Source: an uncultured Olsenella sp.
Lineage (GTDB): Bacteria; Actinomycetota; Coriobacteriia; Coriobacteriales; Atopobiaceae
Assembly (NCBI GenBank): GCA_900316105.1
Contig: ONBR01000001.1
Coordinates: forward strand, 88,228 to 152,227
Direction: 5' to 3'
DNA: 64,000 nucleotides
The notes beneath the pieces are model-generated. The model ran no database searches. It worked only from the letters and a program-made list of their open reading frames with translations, and was not told where the DNA came from. Numbering within the stretch: the stretch's first letter is position 1; every line of letters begins with the position of its first letter. Of this stretch, positions 1 through 9,133 are shown piece after piece. Position numbers and translations under genes: made by a program.

Positions 1-75
1 GGCTCCGCTCGCGCGGGTGTTTTCTCTTCCAAAAGTAGTTTGCTATTGCCAGAGTCAGAATGAAAGCGAATGTTT

Positions 76-92
76 ATCATACTTTGCATGAT
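76..92. promoter_or_regulatory. Possible LysR-type operator (ATCAT-N7-ATGAT)
   Basis: A perfect 5-bp dyad, ATCAT and ATGAT separated by seven bases, lies about 50 bases before the LysR-family start codon. It fits the T-N11-A pattern bound by LysR-type regulators, which often autoregulate and act on a divergent gene. Any divergent gene would lie outside the window to the left. This is pattern matching only. Confidence 0.35.
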
Positions 93-140
93 GATTCCGC
101 ATCTATGTAGTTATGGCATCTGCAAAGAGGAGAAGCCCCC

Positions 141-1031
141 ATGGAAGCAAGCATCCAAAAGTATCAGGCCTTCCTGGAGACCGTCCGGCAGGGCAGCTTC
201 ACCGCGGCCGCCCAGAAGCTTGACTATTCCCAATCGGGCGTCAGCCGCATGGTCGCAGACCTAGAACGCGCCTGGGGCGTCACCCTCCTGGAGAGGGGAC
301 GCGGCGGCATTCACCTGACCGCTGACGGAGAACAGCTCCTGCCGATGATTCAGTCAGTTTGCGAAGGGGATCGAAGACTGCAGATGCAGGTAGACGACCT
401 GCTCGGCCTGTCGTCGGGCATCATCAGAATCGGGGTCTTTTCCAGCGTGGCCACCCACTGGCTGCCGCGCGTGATAAAGCACTTCCAAGAGGACTATCCC
501 GCCATCGAGTACGAGCTATTGGTAGGCGTCTACGACGAGATCCGCCGTTGGTGCGAGGAAGGCAGGGTAGACCTGGGCTTCTTGCCCAGCACGGTCCGCA
601 GCGACATCCTGGAAACTCACCAGGTGCAGAACGACGAATACCTGGTGGTCTTGCCCGAGGGACACCCTCTGGCCGAACGCGAGTCCCTACCAGTCACCAG
701 CCTCTGCGATGAGCCCTTCATACTGTTGGAGAAATCAGGGGACCATTCGGTGTCCTCGCTCTTCAAGGCCGCTGGCGTCACTCCCCAGGTGAGGTTCAAG
801 ACCATCGATGACTACGCCATCATGTCCATGGTGGAAAGCGGGCTCGGCATTGCCATCCTGCCCTCACTCATACTGACGCGCAACCCCTACCACATCGTTA
901 CGCGCCCCCTGGAGCCACGAGCCATCCGCACAGTCAACGTAGTGTTTCGCCGCCAGGAGGAGCTGCCCCTGGCGACGAAGAGGTTCCTATCCTATCTGGA
1001 CTTCAGGAACGAGCCAACTGTGCAAGATTGA
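141..1031 (+). CDS. LysR-family transcriptional regulator
   Basis: This 296-residue protein has the size and layout of a LysR-type regulator. A winged helix-turn-helix occupies about residues 5-65, including the stretch GSFTAAAQKLDYSQSGVSRM, and a periplasmic-binding-like effector domain covers about 90-290. The ATG is preceded by a good Shine-Dalgarno (GAGGAG, 8 bases away). The family binds promoter DNA and responds to a small-molecule co-inducer, but nothing here identifies that ligand. The neighbour downstream is convergent, so the target may be a gene left of the window. A dyad at 76-92 is a candidate autoregulatory site. Family assignment is secure, target unknown. Confidence 0.93.
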   Translation: MEASIQKYQAFLETVRQGSFTAAAQKLDYSQSGVSRMVADLERAWGVTLLERGRGGIHLTADGEQLLPMIQSVCEGDRRLQMQVDDLLGLSSGIIRIGVFSSVATHWLPRVIKHFQEDYPAIEYELLVGVYDEIRRWCEEGRVDLGFLPSTVRSDILETHQVQNDEYLVVLPEGHPLAERESLPVTSLCDEPFILLEKSGDHSVSSLFKAAGVTPQVRFKTIDDYAIMSMVESGLGIAILPSLILTRNPYHIVTRPLEPRAIRTVNVVFRRQEELPLATKRFLSYLDFRNEPTVQD

Positions 1032-1034
1032 GCG

Positions 1035-1095
1035 TGACAATTTCCCCAGGGGTGAACGTCCCAAAATGGGACAATTTCCCCTGAGGTAACTGTCA
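1035..1095. repeat. Palindromic intergenic repeat, family A copy 1
   Basis: The unit has outer arms TGACA and TGTCA, an imperfect middle stem (TTCCCCAGGGG facing CCCCTGAGG) and a perfect inner hairpin GTCCC-N5-GGGAC. It fills nearly the whole gap between the convergent LysR and glutaredoxin-like genes. Similar units occur at 28279, 38188 and 61675. It might act as a bidirectional terminator, but there is no clear T-tract. Confidence 0.75.
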
Positions 1096-1100
1096 TCCGG

Positions 1101-1361
1101 CTACTTCTTGGGCTTGGCAAAGACACCAAACTCCTTGCCCAGGAAAAAGACGATGTCATCGGACTCGTACATGGCCTTGCCGTCAACGAAGAGGCAGGGA
1201 ACCTGACGCTTTCCGCCATTTTCGACCAGGAAGTTCAGGTCATCCTCACTGGTAGAGATGTTGTGGGTGGGAAGCTCGATGTCATTCTTCTCCATAAAGC
1301 CCTCCACCTTGGCGCAGTAGGGGCATCCGTTCTTCACATAGAGCTGTAGGTCCTTAACCAT
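1101..1361 (-). CDS. Glutaredoxin-like / thioredoxin-fold protein
   Basis: The product of about 86 residues starts MVKDLQLYVKNGCPYCAKVE, with a glutaredoxin CPYC redox motif at about residues 13-16 and the glutathione-site TxxVPxL-like segment RQVPCLFVDG near residue 57. I chose the ATG at 1361 rather than an in-frame start 24 bases upstream because it aligns with the family start and is preceded by GAGAGA. Members reduce disulfides or glutathionylated proteins using glutathione or an alternative thiol; many Coriobacteriia lack glutathione, so the reductant is uncertain. It reads in the same direction as, and just downstream of, aspS. Confidence 0.85.
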   Translation of the reverse strand: MVKDLQLYVKNGCPYCAKVEGFMEKNDIELPTHNISTSEDDLNFLVENGGKRQVPCLFVDGKAMYESDDIVFFLGKEFGVFAKPKK

Positions 1362-1443
1362 GATTCTCTCGCTTTCGCAAGCCATAGGGAGTACCCCCTA
1401 TGGCACATACCGTGCTTCTCGCGTTCCGTCTCCTGCAAGCATC

Positions 1444-3237
1444 TTACAGGAGTCGGAGCGAGACTTCCTTCAGCTGCTTGCCGGAGACCTCGCTGGGTGC
1501 GTCACTCATGAGGTCGGAGCCAGAGGAGGTCTTGGGGAAGGCCATGACCTCACGGATGGAGTCGGAGCCCGTGAGCAGCATGCAGACGCGGTCCAGGCCC
1601 AGGGCAAAGCCGCCCATGGGAGGTGCACCGAACTTCAGGGCCTCCATGAGGAAGCCAAACTGCTCCTGTGCGCGCTCCTCGGTGAAGCCCAGGAGCTTGA
1701 GCATGGCCATCTGCATCTCGGCGTTGTGGATACGCATGCCACCACCGCCGGCCTCAAAGCCATCCATGACGAAGTCGTAGGTATAGGAACCTGCGACCAG
1801 GGGATCAGCCTCGATCTTTGCCACGTCGGTCTCGGTGGGCAGGGTGAAGGGCTGGTGCTCGGCGGCATAGGCCTTGCGGTCCTCGTCCCAGTGGAAGAGG
1901 GGGAAGTTGACGACCCAGAGGAAGTCATGACCCTCGCGGGGGATGTCCAGGGCATCGGCCATGTGGTTGCGCATGCCACCCAGGATCTCGTCTGCCTTGA
2001 GGCGGGTGTCGACGGCGAACATCACCAGGTCGCCAGGCTCGACCTCCATCTCCTTGCGCAGGGCCTCCATCTCCTCGTCAGAGAAGAACTTGACGATGGG
2101 GCTCGTCACCTTGCCATCCTCGCGGAAGGCAATGTAGGCCAGACCCTTGGCGCCAAAGGTGGCAGCCACGTCGGCCAGCTTGTCAATCTGGGCACGGGGC
2201 CACTTGCCAGCGCCCTTGGCGTTGATGGCCTTCACGAAGGTCTTGGGGTCACAAGCCGCCTTTGCAAAGAGCTTGAACTTGGAGTTGGCAAAGATGCCCG
2301 TCACGTCATGCAGGTGCATGCCAAAGCGGGTGTCGGGCTTGTCGATGCCATAGGTGTCCATGGCGTCCCAGTACTCGATGCGACGCAGGGGCAGCTGCAT
2401 CTGTACGCCCATCTTTCCAAAGGCGTCGGCCAGGACCTCCTCCAGGGCGCTCATGACGTCGTTCTGGTCGACGAAGGACATCTCGATATCCACCTGAGTG
2501 AACTCGGGCTGACGGTCGGCGCGCAGGTCCTCGTCGCGGAAGCACTTGGCCACCTGGTAGTAACGCTCGACGCCGCCCACCATCAGGAGCTGCTTGAGCA
2601 GCTGCGGGGACTGCGGCAGGGCGTAGAAGTGACCGGGCTGGGTGCGGCTAGGCACCAGGAAGTCGCGGGCACCCTCGGGCGTGGACTTAAAGAGCGAGGG
2701 GGTCTCGACCTCCATGAAGGCGCGATCGTGCAGGGCCTGGCGGATGGCAAAGGTGAAGTCAGAGCGCAGCTTGAGGTTGCTCATCATCTTTGGGCGACGG
2801 AGGTCCAGATAGCGATAGCGCAGACGGACGTCCTCGGCGGTATCCACGTGGTCCTCGATCTGGAAGGCGGGCGTCTTTGAGGTGTTCAGGACCTCGATCT
2901 CGGAGATGAGAACCTCGATCTCGCCAGTAGCCAGCTTCTCGTTGTACTGGCCGTCGGGACGCCCGCGGACGACGCCAGTGACCTTGATGGGCCACTCGGA
3001 GCGGATGGTCTCGGCCTCATGGAAGGCAGTGCCACCAGAGTGCTCGGGGTCGAATGAGATCTGGGTGACACCGGCACGGTCGCGCAGGTCGACGAAGATC
3101 AGGCCGCCGTGGTCACGACGGTGCCAGACCCAGCCCGTGAGCGTAACCTCCTTGCCGATATCCTTGCGCCGCAGCTCACCGCACGTGTGGGTGTGCATGC
3201 TGTGGGTGTCCATGGGGTTTGTAGCGGTTTCGCTCAT
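1444..3237 (-). CDS. aspS: Aspartyl-tRNA synthetase, probably non-discriminating
   Basis: This 597-residue class II synthetase charges tRNA(Asp) in the cytoplasm. Visible parts are the N-terminal OB-fold anticodon domain (about 20-125), motif 2 (FRDEDLRADRQPEFTQ), an inserted GAD domain in the middle and motif 3 (GGFALGLDRVCMLL) near the C-terminus. In the anticodon domain the sequence RRDHGG has His at about residue 43. In the Pseudomonas-type enzyme His at this position, instead of Leu, marks non-discriminating AspRS that also mischarges tRNA(Asn). That implies, but does not prove, that a GatCAB amidotransferase makes Asn-tRNA here. The start lies 9 bases after AGAGGAAC. Confidence 0.97.
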   Translation of the reverse strand: MSETATNPMDTHSMHTHTCGELRRKDIGKEVTLTGWVWHRRDHGGLIFVDLRDRAGVTQISFDPEHSGGTAFHEAETIRSEWPIKVTGVVRGRPDGQYNEKLATGEIEVLISEIEVLNTSKTPAFQIEDHVDTAEDVRLRYRYLDLRRPKMMSNLKLRSDFTFAIRQALHDRAFMEVETPSLFKSTPEGARDFLVPSRTQPGHFYALPQSPQLLKQLLMVGGVERYYQVAKCFRDEDLRADRQPEFTQVDIEMSFVDQNDVMSALEEVLADAFGKMGVQMQLPLRRIEYWDAMDTYGIDKPDTRFGMHLHDVTGIFANSKFKLFAKAACDPKTFVKAINAKGAGKWPRAQIDKLADVAATFGAKGLAYIAFREDGKVTSPIVKFFSDEEMEALRKEMEVEPGDLVMFAVDTRLKADEILGGMRNHMADALDIPREGHDFLWVVNFPLFHWDEDRKAYAAEHQPFTLPTETDVAKIEADPLVAGSYTYDFVMDGFEAGGGGMRIHNAEMQMAMLKLLGFTEERAQEQFGFLMEALKFGAPPMGGFALGLDRVCMLLTGSDSIREVMAFPKTSSGSDLMSDAPSEVSGKQLKEVSLRLL

Positions 3238-3353
3238 GAAGCTTGTTCCTCTCGTCTGTGCCGCCCCGTGTCGGGCGGGCGACTATCCCTGCAGACGATG
3301 CGTCGACGTAGACTGCGACGACGCACGCAAGCAACCATACTAGCAGCACTTTA

Positions 3354-3381
3354 AGAAAAACGGCGCCACGTCATGGCGCCG
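3354..3381 (-). terminator. Rho-independent terminator after the CapA-like gene
   Basis: On the minus strand an 8-bp perfect stem (CGGCGCCA/TGGCGCCG, 5-base loop) is followed by five T residues. It lies about 40 bases beyond the stop codon of the CapA-like gene and separates it from aspS. Confidence 0.85.
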
Positions 3382-3418
3382 TATCGGATGCTTTACAGAC
3401 TTATCACGACGTTAAGAA

Positions 3419-4828
3419 CTAGGCCGCGTCGGGAAGGGCCTCGTCTCCCCCATCGTCCTGCCCCGCACCGTCCATGGTGCCTTTCAACTGATGGGTAGAG
3501 CTGTCGTAGCCAGAGCCCAGAACCCGGGAGCAGAAACTGTCCACATGTGCGGGCGTCAGGGTCGGGACTGCGCTGGAGGTGGCCATCTGACTGGTCCAGT
3601 CGCTCGCCAAGTAGGTAGTCATGTTCCTTCCCGCGCCCTTGTTGATGACCAAGGGGTCAAGAGAATACGAGACCACATGGGCGGTACCATCGGATTCCTT
3701 GCGCAGCTGGACCTTTGCCATGCCCCCAATCATGCTATCGTCGCTCTGGGTGCAGATGAAGTTTCCGACGGACCAATAGCACAGGGTCTGATGGCCATCG
3801 TCACCCGAAAGGACCTCCACGGGTTCCAGTATGTGGGGATGCCCGCCAATGATCACGTCCACGCCTGCCTTGCGAAAGACCTCGGCCCACTTGCGCTGAT
3901 CGTCGCTCGCAGTCGTCTGGTACTCGATGCCCCAGTGGGGGAAGGCAACGACGATGTCCGCCCCCTGGTCCCTGGCAGATTGAACGTTCCTTTTTATACG
4001 GTCCTCGTCCAGCTGCGCGACGGCACCCTTGGGGTCGGCAAAGCCGTTGAGGCCATAGGTGTAGTTGAGCAGGGCGACCTTGAAGCCATCCTTTTCGTAG
4101 ATATAGACGTCGTCCAGGGAACCCGGATTGTCAGAGAGAGGATCGATCTCGCCCAGAACGGCGATGTCGGGATGCTTTGCCTTCCAATACTCCTGCTCGT
4201 TATGGATGCCATCGTAGCCACGGTCCATGGCGTGATTGGTAGCCTTCAAGACCACATTGAAGCCAGCCTTGACCTCGGCGTCCCCCATCTCCTGGGGACC
4301 GTTGAAGGCAGGGTAGCCCGAATACCCCAGACTGGCACCACCCAGGGGGGTCTCCTGGTTGAGGACCTTTATGTCCTGCCCCTCCATGGCCGATGCCATG
4401 TGGGCGTAGACGTGGTCGAAGTTGTAGCTACCGTCAGCCTGGAGACCACTTTGATAGACCCTGGTGTGTTGGAGGATGTCACCCACCATCATGAGGTTGA
4501 TGGTCACGGGTTCGGATTGGACGTTGGGTTGAGCTCCCTGGTCCGAGTCACCACCAGCCGCAGAGCTGACCGCAGCCTCGTCCTTCCCCTGGTCCTCCGG
4601 CCCCCCAGCAGAGAAGGCGCCCGTGGCTATGGGAATAGCCAGGGCGACAAGCACGATGGCCAGAATCACCAGTAGTGGTACGGCACTCCTTCCGCCAGAT
4701 GGCCGTCTGGACCTGGACCCAGAGCTCGTCCTGGTCCTTGGGGCAGAGTTTTCCCCTAGAGCGGGGTTATCCCTACGGGGAGTCGGCCTCTTTGCGTGCT
4801 TTGGTGCGTAGTCATTCTGAGATGGCAT
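3419..4828 (-). CDS. CapA-family membrane-anchored protein (PGA_cap metallophosphatase-like)
   Basis: The 469-residue product starts MPSQNDYAPK; that ATG has GAGGAAAA just upstream, so I preferred it to a start 78 bases earlier. It has a basic, proline-rich cytoplasmic N-terminus, one membrane anchor (about 48-72), an acidic/Ser-rich linker and an extracellular CapA domain. Typical CapA motifs are MVGDILQHTRV at the domain start, FPHWGIEYQ, and IIGGHPHILEPVEV. CapA proteins are calcineurin-fold proteins linked to poly-gamma-glutamate capsule assembly, but no capBCD genes are nearby, so capsule function is not supported here. It sits between two tRNA synthetase genes. Confidence 0.88.
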   Translation of the reverse strand: MPSQNDYAPKHAKRPTPRRDNPALGENSAPRTRTSSGSRSRRPSGGRSAVPLLVILAIVLVALAIPIATGAFSAGGPEDQGKDEAAVSSAAGGDSDQGAQPNVQSEPVTINLMMVGDILQHTRVYQSGLQADGSYNFDHVYAHMASAMEGQDIKVLNQETPLGGASLGYSGYPAFNGPQEMGDAEVKAGFNVVLKATNHAMDRGYDGIHNEQEYWKAKHPDIAVLGEIDPLSDNPGSLDDVYIYEKDGFKVALLNYTYGLNGFADPKGAVAQLDEDRIKRNVQSARDQGADIVVAFPHWGIEYQTTASDDQRKWAEVFRKAGVDVIIGGHPHILEPVEVLSGDDGHQTLCYWSVGNFICTQSDDSMIGGMAKVQLRKESDGTAHVVSYSLDPLVINKGAGRNMTTYLASDWTSQMATSSAVPTLTPAHVDSFCSRVLGSGYDSSTHQLKGTMDGAGQDDGGDEALPDAA

Positions 4829-4964
4829 GGTTTTCCTCAAGAGAAAGGAGCTGCCCCGACGCAGACGAGTCCGCATCGGGGCAGCTTGCGGGTCGAATCT
4901 ATGCACTCAGCATGATACCTGCCAAAGCGACAGCCCGCAGCACTTTTCGAAAGATGGGTCTGGG

Positions 4965-6278
4965 CTAAGCCAGGTGAGCCGTGACCTTCTGGACGAGCTC
5001 ATCGGCAGGCACCTGGACCTGCTCGTGAGTCTGCATGTCACGCAAGGTCACCTGGTGAGCCGCGACCTCGTCGGCACCAATGACAACGCAGACAGCAGCG
5101 TGAAGCTTGTCAGCCTGCTTGAACTGGCTCTTGAGCGAGCGGCCCTGATAGTCGGCCTCGGTGCGCACGCCAGCCTGACGGAGTCTGAGCGTGGCATCAA
5201 AGACCTCGTGACGCTGGTCGGGAGAGGCACAGGCGACGTACACGCAGCTGGGTGCAGGAGTCTCCAGGGTCTTTCCCTGGGAGGCAAGGGCGAGGGCAAT
5301 ACGCTCGAAGCCCACGGCAAAGCCGATGCCAGGAGTGGGCTTTCCGCCCTCGAGCTCCATGAGGCCGTCATAGCGACCGCCGCCGCCAATGGCGCCGACG
5401 CCGGCATCCGCAGCCTCCACCTCAAAGACCGTGCGGGTGTAGTAGTCCAGTCCGCGAACCAGAGTGGGGTCTTCCACGTACTCGATGCCCGCCGCATCCA
5501 GGTACTTCTTGACCTGAGCATAATGAGCGGCGCAGTCGTCGCAAAGGTTGTCCGTCACCAGAGGCGCATCCTTCATGACCTCGCGGCAGTGGTCGTTCTT
5601 GCAGTCAAAGGAACGCAGGGGATTGATCTCGGCGCGCTCCAGGCAGTCCTCGCACATCTCGTCCTTGTGGTCCAGGATGAAGTCGCGGACCATGTTGCGG
5701 TAGGCAGGACGGCACTGGGCGTCTCCCATGGAGTTGATCATGAGCTTCAGACCCTTGGGGTCAAAGCCCAGACGCTTGTAGAACTCCATCAGCATGATGA
5801 TGCACTCGGCGTCCACGGCAGGGTCGGAGGCACCCAAGACCTCGATACCCACCTGATGGAACTGGCGCAGGCGGCCCTTCTGGGGACGCTCGCCACGGAA
5901 CATGGGCTCTGCGTACCAGAGCTTTGCGGGAGCAGCACCCTGGGGAACGAAGTTCTCCTGGACAGCGGCGCGCACGACACCTGCCGTGCCCTCGGGACGC
6001 ATGGCCATGCGCTGCTTGGCCTTAAGGCCACTCTCGCTGCCAGCGCCCAGGATGCGCTCCATCAGAGCGCCCGAAAAGACGCGGAACATCTCCTTGCGCA
6101 CGACATCCGTAGATTCGCCGATGCCGTGAACGAAGGTATCCACCTGCTCGATCGCGGGTGTCTCGATCATGTCAAAACCATAGGCGCCAAAGAGGTCGCG
6201 AGCGACGTCCTGCATATGCTGCCAAGCACGCATGTAGCCGCCGTACAGATCCTCGGTACCCTGAATTCTCTGAGCCAT
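4965..6278 (-). CDS. hisS: Histidyl-tRNA synthetase
   Basis: The 437-residue protein is the full length of bacterial HisRS. It carries class II motif 2 (MFRGERPQKGRLRQFHQVG), the His-specific loop (VRGLDYYTRTVFEV), a glycine-rich motif 3 region (GIGFAVGFERIALAL) and a C-terminal anticodon-binding domain from about residue 335. It makes His-tRNA in the cytoplasm. The ATG follows GAGAGG by 7 bases. The CapA-like gene is next downstream on the same strand, after a gap of about 135 bases. Confidence 0.98.
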   Translation of the reverse strand: MAQRIQGTEDLYGGYMRAWQHMQDVARDLFGAYGFDMIETPAIEQVDTFVHGIGESTDVVRKEMFRVFSGALMERILGAGSESGLKAKQRMAMRPEGTAGVVRAAVQENFVPQGAAPAKLWYAEPMFRGERPQKGRLRQFHQVGIEVLGASDPAVDAECIIMLMEFYKRLGFDPKGLKLMINSMGDAQCRPAYRNMVRDFILDHKDEMCEDCLERAEINPLRSFDCKNDHCREVMKDAPLVTDNLCDDCAAHYAQVKKYLDAAGIEYVEDPTLVRGLDYYTRTVFEVEAADAGVGAIGGGGRYDGLMELEGGKPTPGIGFAVGFERIALALASQGKTLETPAPSCVYVACASPDQRHEVFDATLRLRQAGVRTEADYQGRSLKSQFKQADKLHAAVCVVIGADEVAAHQVTLRDMQTHEQVQVPADELVQKVTAHLA

Positions 6279-6299
6279 TGCTTAACCTCTCATCCGGTT

Positions 6300-6360
6300 G
6301 CAGAAAAGAGTATAGCGCTGGTTACAAAGCGACGATTTCTTTTGCAAAAGGACTAGAATA
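6300..6360. promoter_or_regulatory. Divergent promoter region, hisS and lectin gene
   Basis: Between the divergent hisS and lectin genes there is a TATACT -10-like box on the minus strand (6309-6314) and a TAGAAT -10-like box on the plus strand (6353-6358). The -35 elements are weak in both directions, so exact promoters are uncertain. Confidence 0.35.
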
Positions 6361-6392
6361 AGCGAGTCTGAAAGTAATCTGTGGAGGAATGT

Positions 6393-9014
6393 ATGAAACA
6401 TCCGGCAACATGGATCGGGCTCTCCGTACCTCTAGCCCTTACCTTGACCATCTTGCCCGCAACGCCCGCACTGGCACAGGACGCGACATCTGCCCTCGCA
6501 GCCGTCGAGGTACAGGCCCAGGGCGCTGGCATTGGCTCGACTGGCACGGCCACAAGCGCATCCGGCCAGGCCAGCCCCGCTGCAAACGGTGCCGCTTCCA
6601 CCAGCACCAAGAAGGCTGACGCCGCAAGCCCCGCAGCCGCTGGAGCCACCACCGAGGCAGCCGAGTCACAGGAGCCCGCGACTCCCGCTCCTCAGCCCGA
6701 GACCATTTCCTCCCTGGCGTCCCAGAACAAGGACGGCGCGGTGCTCAAGTCAGGCACCTACGTCCTGGACTACGCCGGCAAGGCACTGGATGTCAGCGGG
6801 GGCAGCGGCAACGACTGTGCCAACGTCCAGATCTACCAAAAGAACGGCACCGCAGCCCAGTCCTGGGTCGTTCGCTCCGACTCCAATGGCTACGTCACCC
6901 TGCAGAACATCAAGTCGGGCAAGTATCTCAATGTCTCAGATGGCAAGGCCGCTAACGGCAAGAACGTCTGGCAGTACAGCAATGACTCCACCGCTGCCAT
7001 GCGCTGGGTCGTGAAGAAGGTCGGCTCGCGTTTCACGCTCTTGTCCGCGCTTACCAGTGGGTCCACCAATAACGCCTTTGCGCTCGACGTAAACGGCGCA
7101 AGCACCCGCAACGGAGCCAACGTCCAGATTTACCGCAACAATGGCACGGCGGCCCAGCGCTGGGCTTTCATCGAGCAGAGGACGGGCATCGAGGCCGCAA
7201 AGAACAAGGGTGGCTCAGTCCTCAAGTCGGGTGACTACGTAGTCTCTGGCATCGGCTCCCAAGCCCTCGACGTCGCCGGTGGCGACTATACCAACGGCAC
7301 GAACGTTGATACTTGGTCAAAGAACTCGACCGGCGCTCAGAGCTGGCACGTCTCCGTCGACGACCAGGGCTACGTGACCCTGCGCAACCTCCAGTCCGGC
7401 AAGGTCCTGGACGTCTCGGGAGCCAGCACCAACGCAGGCACCAACGTTGCACAATACTCCTCCAACGGCACCGGGGCCCAGAAGTGGGTTGCCGTAACGA
7501 CCTCCAAGGGCATCGAGCTGCACTCCGCCCTCAGCTTCTGGCGCTCCCTCGACGTGAGCGGTGCCAGCACCCGCAACGGCGCAAACGTGCAGATCTGGGC
7601 CTCGAACGGCACTGACGCCCAGCAATGGAGGTTCACCGCTGCCCCTGCCGCCAGGACGGGCCAGGGCTGGAAGACCCTCCGCTTCATGTCCAACTTCAAT
7701 CGCGCCATCGACGTCCCCAGTGCCTCAGCCGCGAATAACGTATCGGTCCAGGGCTACAACGCCAACGGCACGCAGGGTCAATCCTGGTGGATTCGCGACC
7801 TGGGCAATGGCACCTACACTCTTCAGGCAAGCTGCTCCGGCCTCTATCTGTCTGATGTCTCTGGCGCAAAGCAGCACACCGATGCGGGCACGAGCAGCCA
7901 GTGGAAGCTCAGCTACAGCCCCTACGGCGGCTACGTCCTGACCAATGTCGCCACGGGCAGGAATCTCAGCATCGCCGGCAACAACCGCTGGGCGCTCTAT
8001 GATGCAGGCTCAGGCGTCAAGGCAGGCTTCTATGAGCTCGTCTCAAAGCTCAACGGCAACATGCGCCTGGATGTCGCGGGAGCCTCAAAGAGCAATGGCG
8101 GCAACGTTCAGCTCTACACCAGCAACGGCTCCCTTGCCCAGCGCTGGTGGCTCCGAAACGCCGGCAACGACACCTTCACCCTCACCAACTGCGCATCCGT
8201 CCTGTGCCTCGACATAAAGGACGGCCGCTTCGCAAACGGCTCCAACGCCCAGCAGTATGCCTACAACGGTTCCGCAGCCCAGCGTTGGTATTTCACCATG
8301 GGAAGGAGCGGCCTCGAGCTTCGCTCCAAGGGCGGCAACTTCGTGCTGGACGTCGCCGGCGGCAAAGCTGCCAATGGCGGAAACGTAGAGGTCTACAGCC
8401 CCAATGGAACGACAGCCCAGGCATGGTCGCTCAAGGCAGTCGCCACCCCCAACAAGATCGGTTGGCAGAACCCCTCCTGGATGCCCCAGGTGAGCTGGAG
8501 GACCGTCACGCTCCCCGGCTATGCACGTGGCCACGGACAGTTCTCCTATGTAAGTCCATCGATGATCACGGTTGACGCCACGCGCGCGCAGGTGGTCAAC
8601 GCCTTCGTGAAACGCGCCTACCAGTACCTCGGCCATCCCTACGTCGAGCCCTACTCCACCGCAAACGCCGTCGACTGCTCCGGCCTCGTCCTCCAGTGCC
8701 TCTATGCCACGGGCATGGACATGGAGCACGCACGCGGATCCGAGAAGGTCGGTGGCTACAACCCCTGGAACCACCTCCGCGTTCCCGCCCAGACCTACAA
8801 CAGCATGCGCTGGTGGGAGAACAGCACCTTCCCCAGGATCAGTAGGAGCCAGCTGGATAGGGGCGACCTCGTCTTCTACAGGGGACACGTTGCCATCTAC
8901 GTGGGCGGCGGAAAGATCATTCACGCTGCCAACCCCCACACTGGTGTGCTGATGAGCCCCATCAACTGCTTCGGCATGAGCCCCATCGGCTACGAGCGCC
9001 CCTTCTGGAAGTAA
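6393..9014 (+). CDS. Secreted ricin-type lectin / NlpC-P60 cell-wall hydrolase
   Basis: I start this 873-residue protein at the ATG preceded by GGAGGA, four codons inside a longer GTG-started frame. A signal peptide covers about 1-28 (ends PATPALA), followed by an Ala/Ser/Thr/Pro-rich linker to about 105. Roughly eleven ricin-B (RICIN) units follow, each ending in a Q-x-W-like motif such as AAQSWVV, GAQKWVA or AAQRWYF, spanning about 110-690. The C-terminus is an NlpC/P60 peptidase with the expected triad: Cys762 in VDCSGL, His832 in GHVAIY and His844 in IIHAANP. The lectin array should bind glycans and place the peptidoglycan-cleaving domain at a glycan-rich surface. A terminator follows. 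Confidence 0.93.
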   Translation: MKHPATWIGLSVPLALTLTILPATPALAQDATSALAAVEVQAQGAGIGSTGTATSASGQASPAANGAASTSTKKADAASPAAAGATTEAAESQEPATPAPQPETISSLASQNKDGAVLKSGTYVLDYAGKALDVSGGSGNDCANVQIYQKNGTAAQSWVVRSDSNGYVTLQNIKSGKYLNVSDGKAANGKNVWQYSNDSTAAMRWVVKKVGSRFTLLSALTSGSTNNAFALDVNGASTRNGANVQIYRNNGTAAQRWAFIEQRTGIEAAKNKGGSVLKSGDYVVSGIGSQALDVAGGDYTNGTNVDTWSKNSTGAQSWHVSVDDQGYVTLRNLQSGKVLDVSGASTNAGTNVAQYSSNGTGAQKWVAVTTSKGIELHSALSFWRSLDVSGASTRNGANVQIWASNGTDAQQWRFTAAPAARTGQGWKTLRFMSNFNRAIDVPSASAANNVSVQGYNANGTQGQSWWIRDLGNGTYTLQASCSGLYLSDVSGAKQHTDAGTSSQWKLSYSPYGGYVLTNVATGRNLSIAGNNRWALYDAGSGVKAGFYELVSKLNGNMRLDVAGASKSNGGNVQLYTSNGSLAQRWWLRNAGNDTFTLTNCASVLCLDIKDGRFANGSNAQQYAYNGSAAQRWYFTMGRSGLELRSKGGNFVLDVAGGKAANGGNVEVYSPNGTTAQAWSLKAVATPNKIGWQNPSWMPQVSWRTVTLPGYARGHGQFSYVSPSMITVDATRAQVVNAFVKRAYQYLGHPYVEPYSTANAVDCSGLVLQCLYATGMDMEHARGSEKVGGYNPWNHLRVPAQTYNSMRWWENSTFPRISRSQLDRGDLVFYRGHVAIYVGGGKIIHAANPHTGVLMSPINCFGMSPIGYERPFWK

Positions 9015-9046
9015 AGACGGCGTCCGCTACCACCATTGCTTGCGCA

Positions 9047-9080
9047 AAGCCCGCCCTGGAATCCCAGGACAGGCTTTTTC
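9047..9080 (+). terminator. Rho-independent terminator after the lectin gene
   Basis: An imperfect stem (AAGCC plus CCTGG on the left, CCAGG plus GGCTT on the right, 4-base loop) runs into a T-run about 35 bases after the stop codon. Confidence 0.75.
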
Positions 9081-9133
9081 TTGCAGCCGAATGGCCCTGA
9101 GACTCAGAGCTCCAATTCCGTCTTGATGAGCCA

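Noticed and set aside
1360..2880. Long plus-strand open frame (506 codons) opposite aspS
   Set aside because: The aspS frame on the other strand has clear family motifs; the antisense frame is compositional, with repetitive His/Gly/Leu and no Shine-Dalgarno.
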